A stretch of DNA of 64,000 bases, taken from the NCBI GenBank assembly GCA_964035015.1, contig OZ036007.1:13331141-13395140 (forward strand), given 5' to 3'. Below, piece by piece: positions 55,877 to 64,000 of the stretch. This DNA is from Corallium rubrum. Taxonomy: Eukaryota > Cnidaria > Anthozoa > Scleralcyonacea > Coralliidae. Position numbers and translations under genes: made by a program. Positions within the stretch are counted from its first letter, which is position 1, and each line of letters opens with the position of its first letter. Below the pieces are notes generated by a model. That model was given only the letters and a program-made list of their open reading frames with translations, did no database searches and was not told where the DNA came from.

Positions 55877-56482
55877 TTACTTATTAATAATATACATGAA
55901 AAAAAATATCATAAAGAGAATCTTTCTAATCAAAATGCTTTGTTCAAAATAACATACATGAAAAAAAAATTAACAGGAATTTTTTCTAGTAAAAAATGAT
56001 TTTTGTGCAAATTTAAAAAAATACAAAATTTGCACTGTATTCCATTTTTCTGCACTGAATTACACTAAAATTGCACTCCTCTCAGCCAATCAGAATTGAG
56101 AAATTTTTTCATGTATATTATTAAGAACATTGCAAGACGGGTTTTTTCTGAACACTGGATCAGCAGATCTTGTAATGCTACGTACGTTTTTTGTATCTGC
56201 TGCGCATGCGAGTATGCGAGGTTTTCCGATGTTAGTTAAGTAACAATAGAATATTCTTCGGGGCCAATCAAATTTCAGAAGGATTTTCCGATCACATCCC
56301 GAGTCAGTCCGAGCAGTCTGACGCAGTAGATACATGTACGCCAAAGTGTGCCTAGTTTTACTTACTAGTTGTGTGTATTATAAGACGAACAAGCGAGGTA
56401 AGAGTTAGTGGGATCTATGATATATTGCAACGAGAAATAAATATCTACATTGTCGCTGAGATAAGCACTTCATGTACACAGC

Positions 56483-57012
<530 letters not shown>

Positions 57013-57318
57013 CCCCCTCCCTACGCAAGCATGTGAGTGATGTGGTCCAGTAATCAGTAATTTAAGTTCAGGAATATCTATCCCAGAATACATTTCTACT
57101 ATGTTGTTGTTTTACGTAAATATACTGCCCTCAAAGGCCCTCAATACGTTAATAATACCAAGGAAATGGAATTACCTTCGGCTAATCAAGGAAATGTTAA
57201 GGAAATTACATCGCATTTCAAGGAATTTTTAAGACCAAATCAAGGAAATTTGAACGTTGCATTGTGGAAACACTGTATTAAAGTAACTAGATTTCAGTTT
57301 CGTAATATCAAATGTTTA

Positions 57319-57496
57319 ACAAATAGATTCCATTTTGCCGTTCTCTGTTCAGTTATAGATGCACAGATGACGTCACAACGTGGTAAGAACAAAAAAGTGG
57401 CCCACGAGACGCAGTCGAGTGATGTTCTTACCACGTTGTGACGTCCTCTGTACATCTATAACTGAACAGACAACAAAAAAATGGAATCTATTTGTT
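57319..57496. mobile_element. Palindromic MITE
   Basis: Arms of ~70 bp (AAATAGATTCCATTTT...GTTCAGTTATAGATG...ACGTGGTAAGAAC and its inverse) surround a ~35-bp centre. Confidence 0.75.
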
Positions 57497-57689
57497 TTAT
57501 ACAATATAAAAATTGCACAATATTTCTTGCCGGATTTTGGGGCATGAAGAAAGAAAAAAGCAAGTCAGCTGACGTGATCTGATGTGATCCATGTGTCTGT
57601 CCTCTAACAACCAATGAAAACACGCATAGCAACCAGGGTATTGTATAAAAAGAAATAAACCATTATTCCACGACCTGCTTCCAGCTTGA

Positions 57690-57755
57690 CCATGTAGCTC
57701 AGTTGATAGAGTGCCGGGGTAATATTAAAACCAAAGGTTGCAGCAGGGCGCTCTA
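57690..57755 (+). repeat. tRNA-like fragment (SINE remnant)
   Basis: ATGTAGCTCAGTTGATAGAG matches a tRNA A-box region and GGTTGCAGCAGGGCGC follows. No proper B box or cloverleaf is seen, so it is not called a tRNA gene. Confidence 0.35.
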
Positions 57756-57937
57756 AGACCCCATTTACACGATGCCAGTACAATTTGAAAACGGAACAAA
57801 ATCATGCCGGTGTGTAAACACAGGCCAAAAAGTCTTGCGTTTACATGGTGCTGGTATAATATAATGACGGATTAGCATGTGACTATTCTCTTCCAATGAG
57901 AATTGAGAAGACTTTGTGAATACTGCTGACCCAAATA

Positions 57938-57975
57938 TGGTCTCCCTCGCAGCAACCACAACGGCTGCGAGGGAG
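57938..57975. repeat. Perfect 14-bp hairpin
   Basis: GTCTCCCTCGCAGC, a 10-base loop, then GCTGCGAGGGAGAC. Confidence 0.8.
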
Positions 57976-59950
57976 ACTAACCCGAATACTGTGGTCGTAT
58001 ATATCGTGATACGGCACGGGCGTTTACACGATAGTAGTTACTCAGGCTAACACGATACCGGTTAGTGTTCCATTTTCGTTTATGCCGTCAAGGAACCGGT
58101 AATAAGTCCATGTCCAATATGCACCAATTTATTGGTTAGGTTTAGGGTGTGTGTTGGGGTCAGGCTTTCATGAAGTACCCAGGTTATTTTGGACATGAAC
58201 TTACTTATGAACTTATTATTCATCTATATCTTAATCAATATCGACTCTTTTTGATGATCTATCTTTACAAATGTTTGCATGCAATCAGCTAGCCGCTTCG
58301 GTGACTTGATCACTGAATTCAATGCTCATGATTTCGCTGTGATCAAATCATGAGTAGCCTTTGGGGAGTATTCAGTAGTTTATTTGAGCAATATAGTTTC
58401 TGAGAAGAAACGCCTGGAAAAGCTATGTTATCAAGGCCGGTTTCGGACAATCATTCGCCGGCCAAGCACTCTACTTATAATACTTATAAAGAAAGTGTAT
58501 GCTTATTTGTATACTAGAAATACATGAATGCAATAACCCCTTCGCCCGCTTTCCCTCAGCTGATTAGAAACACTTGCGCTCTTTTTTATTGGGGGCCTGG
58601 AAATAGCCACTCCTATTGATCAAAATATAGTTTTAATTCTAGTAGAATATTTGAAATAAAAATACTGCAGTTTTAATACTGCTCTATATTTTTTTACCGT
58701 AAACTAAAACTGTTTCGCCGCCCTTTTTCTTCGTCGGTTTCCAAGTTTCACTCTTGCTTTCTCCTCCTTTCGAGTTTCGGTTTGACGGGTTTCCTTCTAC
58801 TCAAGACGTTGTTTTGCATTATACGTAGACGTTGATTTGTTTCTGTTCTTTCAAAAGTGATGATACGTTTCCCAAAAACTCCTTTCTCAAGTCTTTTAAT
58901 ATTTATTTGTTAGTTCAAATCTTTTTGTCAGGAACTATATTGTCCTCAGTGCCCCACAATCTTAACCGCGCATGGTCCGTCCACACATATATACAAATAA
59001 ATAAATAAATATTCAGATCACAGAAATTCGTTCCCATATCACGTTTGTCCACGCGTGTAAAATGACTCCACGCGTGTCGAGATTAGCACCCTCACCGGGC
59101 TCCGGGCCTCGGCCCTACGCCCGGGCTCGGGGAAAAAAGTGTGTGGTTATCTGCACATGATTATGCCGCAGTTTATCCACTTATGTTCTCAAAATATTAC
59201 GAAAATTCAATTATATTTCTATCAAGCAATGAGAGAATGTTTTAATATTTACAAGCGCAGAACTAGTGTATCGTGGGCATACGATGTGTTTCGGAGCAGC
59301 CAATCAGAGCCCGGAGCAAATACAGCATTTACCGTCTCGTGTTAAATGTTACACAGATATGGCGGCTAAAAAACAAATGTCCATATAAAGTGTAGTTTGA
59401 ACGAGAATCTTCAGATTGCACATCAAATACAAGTAGACATATCTTCCTGTCAAGCTTAACAAAGCTTTGTATGTCGAATTGTGTGTATAAAGTGACCTTT
59501 AAGTAATAGATAAAGCATTCGCAGCCGATCTGTATCTGATTTACAAGGCAAGCTGCAATCGTACTTATCAAATGGACGCATCTAAATAGCCATGTTTTAA
59601 AACTATTTTTCAAGTTGGAGTGATGTGTTAGCTAAGTAAATTAAGGAAAAAGTTTATGTAAATCAGGACGAATCTGTATGCGATTTACAGATATTGATTA
59701 AATATTCATTTCTTTTGAATTTTCTTCATGAATTTTTAATGATTTGATAATTGACGCTGGTGTCAGCAATAATATAATTCGAAACTCTTGACTCAAGAAG
59801 GAATAATTGTATCGACTTAAAATTTCCCAGAAAAACTCGTAATTATAATTTACAAAATATTAATACAAAAAACAATTTTAAAAGTTGTATAATAGAATTT
59901 TTTGACGTAAGGATGAAGCCTACTGACATCCGGTTCTGGACACGTGACCA
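57976..59950. other. No gene seen
   Basis: AT-rich sequence with no supported coding segment. A GC-rich block at 59090-59130 (CACCGGGCTCCGGGCCTCGG) stands out. Confidence 0.4.
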
Positions 59951-60679
59951 CTTGGAGATTCAAGATGGCGGCTCAAGCGGGCAAAAGCTCAAGTGACCTT
60001 TATAACGGGACAAGTCACTTTGAGTGACTCAAGAAAAACTAAATGTGAAGAATTGTTTCAAGCTTGTCGGGAGCTTAACAACATAAGTATGTTCGGAAAA
60101 AAATGTTTTTTAAATGAAATTTATTTTTAGTGATAGACCTTTTTGCTTTTATTTTGCTCGATTTTGACTTTACGTCTCTTAAGATAACCTAAAAGTTTTG
60201 TTGAAATACCTTTCCTAGGATATTTTTGTTTATCGTTGTCGTACATTGCGAAAGTAAACAAAACACTGTTCTACGGCAATCTTTAACTCTGGTAAATGGC
60301 TGTAATTGACCTCTTCACCAATAGCGGCGCCATCTTGAATTCGCAGTGCATTGTGGTCTATCCAGGGTAACAAGCTCAATTAAAAGGGCGATTGCTTAGT
60401 GTTGAGACACAATGAGGTAATTTTTTCTTTAGAAATACTTTCGTGGCAACAATGTCTAAATATAATCGTCGTGATATTGGTAAAAGCAACAATTCTCGGA
60501 CGTATAAGGATAGATTCATGACAAATGTATCCTTATAGGTCCAAGCATTATTACTTTCACTAATATTACAACGTTCGTATTTAGACATTGTTGCCACAAA
60601 AGTATTTATAAAGAAAAAATTACCTCATTGTGTCTCAACACTACGCAATCACCCATTTCTGGTGGTAATGTCAGCCGCA

Positions 60680-60759
60680 AAATACTAGAAAAGCGTCTCA
60701 TTTTTAAAATTGGTACCATTCATCCTCACGGACTCACCGAACGTTTTTCTTTTATTTAA
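60680..60759 (+). pseudogene. PLE C-terminal fragment
   Basis: About 25 codons, ILEKRLIFKIGTIHPHGLTE then RFSFI and stop, match the C-terminus of the PLE at 27305-27853. Everything upstream is missing. Confidence 0.75.
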
Positions 60760-61064
60760 CACCTCTGAAGACATTGTTTCTGTTTAGCAAGGGCAGACAT
60801 AAACAGTGTTTTCACTTTATCTATTTATCTATTTTTACTCTTGCTCATCCTTTTTACACCCCCTCCTTCTTGCCCATCGACGGTATGAATAGCAAATGTA
60901 TTTCGCATCTCATTATCGATTTGTTATTGTTATTTTGATTTGATTGGCTAAGTTTTCGCATCTCATCAATTTGTTATTGTCATTTTATCTGATTGGCTTA
61001 TTTTTGGTCACATGATTACCTTTCGTGTATAAATAAGCTCATTGTTTGTTTACACTCTTTACGT

Positions 61065-61152
61065 TTTTCTCTGACGAAGGGCCTTCGCTCGAAACGTTAG
61101 ACTCCTACGTTCTCTGTTTCGGCAGTATATCTAACCTTACTATATTTCGACC
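61065..61152 (+). ncRNA. PLE tail with hammerhead-like core
   Basis: CTGACGAAGGGCCTTCGCTC then GAAACGTTAG, followed by GTTTCGGCAGTATATCTAAC. It lies about 310 bp after the PLE stop codon and so links this tail family to a GIY-YIG PLE. Confidence 0.45.
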
Positions 61153-61824
61153 CTTTTAATTGAGCTTGTTACTGGATAGACCACAATGCATTGCGAATTC
61201 AAGATGGCGCCGCTATTGGTGAAAAGGTCTATTGTCAACCAAAACTATAAAAACATTTCTATTTTGAGTATATTCTCCTTTTCTGTTAGTTTGAAGCAGT
61301 AATTGTTGGGAAGAAGCACTCTCTTGCTTTTTGGTCATTTGATCATTTCAGCCGCCATCTTGGATTTGCCCACTTGAGCCGCCATTTTGGAGTACTCAAT
61401 AACTTTGGTTACTCACTGTAGGTTTTTCAGGCTCAAATATACATTATAACTAGTCTAATACAATGGCTAACAACTAGAATAATAACTATATAGCAATTAT
61501 CAAAAAAATTAATTACTGACTATATATATAATAGTTCTGGCATTTAATACAATAGATCATATACGATGTAATAAGATATTAGTAGAAACTTACTAGTATT
61601 CTATTGCAAATGCTGCAATCTGATTGGCTACTCTACTCGATATCTATTCGTCAATAGATAGCGTGTAGCAAATTGAGTACCAGTACTCGCGCGGCCATGC
61701 AGTAAAACAACATGGAGGACACCAGGAGTGAAATATTGTTTTGCCTTGGTTTTCGCACAGAAACAATGGTTATGCTTCGTTTTTTGAAATAATTTGGAAG
61801 AACTAAGGTACACAAGTTAATTTC

Positions 61825-61940
61825 TACTAAAACAATTAGATTATTCGCTCTCAATTTCTATGAGATGATAGTTGACTCGAGCTCCGCTCTCGTCAACTAT
61901 TCACTCATAGAAATTTCGAGCTCATAATCTAATTGTTAAA
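61825..61940. mobile_element. Palindromic MITE
   Basis: AACAATTAGATTATTCGCTC..ATAGTTGAC and GTCAACTAT..GAGCTCATAATCTAATTGTT are inverted arms around a GAGCTCCGCTC centre. Confidence 0.7.
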
Positions 61941-62079
61941 TAATCCTGAATTCTAAGTGTTGGGGTTCGGATCTCAATCAATGTTTATTTGATTAAACGC
62001 TGACAAAATTGCACACTATGTTAGCACTCATGTTAATTTGCGACGAATGTTTCGCTGATCTCTAGAGCTGCCCCGCCCC

Positions 62080-62216
62080 TAGCCTGGTACCCTGGCCCAA
62101 TTTCAAAAGAAATATGGGCCAGGTAACACTAATCTTATTCTCTCACAGCCACTAAAATCGCGCGAAATTTCAACCAATAGGAAAGCAGAAGTCTTTAGTG
62201 GTAGGGTACCAGGCTA
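62080..62216. mobile_element. Short MITE with 9-bp target duplication
   Basis: The termini TAGCCTGGTACCCT and AGGGTACCAGGCTA are perfect 14-bp inverted repeats. CCCCGCCCC lies directly left (62071-62079) and, after one extra C, right (62218-62226). It may belong with the other 9-10 bp-duplication elements. Confidence 0.65.
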
Positions 62217-62241
62217 CCCCCGCCCCTGCAGATCTAGGCGG

Positions 62242-62331
62242 AAGCAAAAACAAACCTAGCAAGGAAGAAACCACGAGAAATCTATACAGAAATACAGAAT
62301 TGTTCTGGTCAAAGACTAAACTGTTAAAAGG
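62242..62331 (+). CDS. Weak candidate exon, unknown gene
   Basis: Between a CTGCAG acceptor and an AAAAG/GTTGGT donor, the frame reads DLGGSKNKPSKEETTRNLYR then NTELFWSKTKLLK. Composition looks protein-like, but I recognise no family. It could be chance. Confidence 0.2.
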
Positions 62332-63015
62332 TTGGTACACTATATATTTCATACTAATTTACAAGTACCGTACTTTATTGTCATGTGGAAAGTAGCGAAA
62401 TCGGAGACTGGATAAATCACATGTTTCCCTGAAGGAATTGCACTAAGAGTATATGAAGTCAAGACAGTTAAGTTATAAACATTTCAACATTTTATTTGAA
62501 TTAGTAACTACGGCGCAATTCAAGGTACCTTATAATCTTTTCTCAAAAGCATATCAAGTTCTAGGCAGTAATCCTTCACTAAGTAGAGCAAAGAGTGCAC
62601 AGGAACCTTCGACAAACCGGTCTTTGTTTACAACCTTTCATTTGACGTTACTTTTTGGTATCTTGATACAATTTCTTTAATAGGAAAATATGCAATTTAT
62701 CAGAGTCTGCGATCCCTAATAATAAAACCATGATCGTCTCGGATTCTTTTGTTCTCCGAGGAAGTGTAAACCTCGTATTTCCCTCATTGCTCATGCAAAA
62801 TGGAAATTTTTCCTTTGTCTTCCAATTTTCCCGTGCATGTTGATGCACAGCGCCTCAATTTCAAGGTGTGTATGTGCGGGTGTTTTAAGTTTTTAACGGT
62901 AATATTTGAAAATATATATGACTTGACATAAAACCTGAAAAACAAACGAATGGATTGTCTTAAATATCAACATTATGTGAATAAAATCTACTAACCTTGT
63001 CAGGCGCACAACTAC

Positions 63016-63042
63016 GGGGGGGGGGGGGGGGGGGGGGGGGGG
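63016..63042. repeat. Poly-G run of 27
   Basis: An uninterrupted run of 27 G on the + strand, bounded by CTAC and TTGC. Confidence 0.97.
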
Positions 63043-63511
63043 TTGCAACCCCTGCCCTTTTTGTGAGACCTCTAATACTTGGTTAGACATTAGATAAACA
63101 GATAATTAATTGTCTGTTGTAGTACGCAATACAATTTTTCTACAAATCTGGTGAGACTCAGAGGCTTCTAGCAGTGGGCCCGGGCGTCAACTAGGCTGAA
63201 AATATAATTATGATAAATTTTAAATAATACGAGACCAAAATATAAATTTCCACAACCGAAAATACGAAAAAAGCATCCTCAAAATCTAGGAGAGACCTAA
63301 AATTCAAAAATTTTCTGGGGGGAGCATTCCCCAGACCCCCCTAGAATCTCTGCTTCCCACACCACTGGCTTCTAGTCCCAAATTGTTTAGAATACTGAAC
63401 AACTTTGCCCTTTTTTGCATTCAACCCATGCCCTCAAAATTTTCTAGTTGCACCCCTGCTCATCAATATGATGTCTTGTCTCATGTTTTATTTGTTGTTG
63501 AGTTGGTTTGC

Positions 63512-63661
63512 AGTGATTTACGGCGAGTTCTTTGCGATGCTGTTGCTCCCCAATTCGGCGATTCTTCGGAACCATATATAAATAGAAGGCTGCACACTCC
63601 AGTGATGACAACCGAAGCTCAAAGTCAAACCTCTCTGCTCAAAATCATCGCTCGACCATAA
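63512..63661 (+). CDS. Weak candidate terminal exon, unknown gene
   Basis: After GGTTTGCAG the frame reads DLRRVLCDAVAPQFGDSSEP, then further residues to a stop at 63659-63661. The sequence is less AT-rich than its surroundings and looks protein-like. No family is recognised and the acceptor tract is weak. Confidence 0.2.
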   Translation, partial: SDLRRVLCDAVAPQFGDSSEPYINRRLHTPVMTTEAQSQTSLLKIIARP

Positions 63662-64000
63662 TTCTTTCAATTTTTCAATTCAATTTTTTGAATGTATATA
63701 ATTTCTGGTATAGTGAAATCACATACAGTAGAATTCCATCACATTGTGGAATCTTTATTTGGGCTTGATACTAGATCAGTGTCTATAACCCCAGCATGTG
63801 TCTCATATATATATTTATTATATAGATGCGAGTGTTTTACTAGAGAATATGCAGTGTCATATTTTCCATATCCTCACTAGTGAAGAAATTGATGATGTCA
63901 TTAAGAATTTTGCCTCTTTTTGCATTGAATCTATATAATAAATGAAAATTACACACTGGCTTGAAGATATGAATTTTATCTTCTCGTGGTAAAAATGATA

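Larger units (their letters stand above)
59955..61430. mobile_element. Nested inverted repeats with an inserted PLE tail
   Basis: The outer pair is TTCAAGATGGCGGCTCAAGC (59966) against GCCGCCATCTTGG..CTTGAGCCGCC (about 61350). The middle pair 60308-60390 against 61154-61236 has ~80-bp arms containing AATAGCGGCGCCATCTTGAA. The inner pair 60393-60475 against 60565-60650 carries TTGAGACACAATGAGG. A PLE end (60690-61150) separates the inner and middle right arms. Confidence 0.65.

Noticed and set aside
57690-57755. Possible tRNA gene
   Set aside because: Only an A-box-like half is present; no B box or cloverleaf could be formed.

Overview
The window looks like nuclear DNA of an invertebrate, most likely a cnidarian such as an anthozoan or coral. 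That is inferred from intron-rich genes, very long introns, abundant BEL/Pao and Penelope-like retroelements, and many palindromic MITEs and microsatellites. I cannot name a species. Nothing prokaryotic is present: no operons, CRISPR array, integron or phage.

Two cellular genes can be rebuilt from splice sites and protein homology, both on the + strand. The first (473-2820) is the 3' part of a PACRGL (PACRG-like) gene: four exons ending in a stop at 2818-2820, with the 5' exons lying before the window. The second (21118-54494) is a complete-looking M13-family (neprilysin/ECE-like) type II membrane zinc metallopeptidase. Its 18 exons are spread over 33 kb, join in phase to 2286 nt (761 aa) and contain no internal stop. 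It keeps the zinc ligands (HEITH and the downstream Glu) but lacks the usual catalytic His near the C-terminus (Tyr here) and the usual substrate-binding Asn (Thr here). It may therefore have altered activity or be a pseudoenzyme. A TATA box and Inr-like site precede exon 1.

Region by region: 0-3 kb PACRGL; 3.5-9.3 kb a complete BEL/Pao LTR retrotransposon with apparently identical 222-bp LTRs and a 4-bp target duplication; 9.3-20.8 kb repeats, palindromic elements, minisatellites and MITEs with clear target duplications; 20.9-54.5 kb the M13 gene. Its introns hold a Penelope-like element (PLE) fragment, a head-to-head PLE pair at 49.4-52.5 kb, a 3.2-kb G-poor satellite, and many tri- to heptanucleotide arrays. 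From 54.5 to 64 kb there are palindromic elements, a large pyrimidine tract, a second PLE tail and two weak candidate exons.

The most interesting signals are: the altered active site of the M13 peptidase; complementary (CAAA)n and (GTTT)n arrays flanking one in-frame exon of that gene; hammerhead-ribozyme-like cores in PLE tails, repeatedly arranged as inverted pairs; and several non-autonomous transposon families with diagnostic target duplications. Most long reading frames outside the two genes and the retroelements are translations of microsatellites and were rejected. I found no clearly new multi-gene system.
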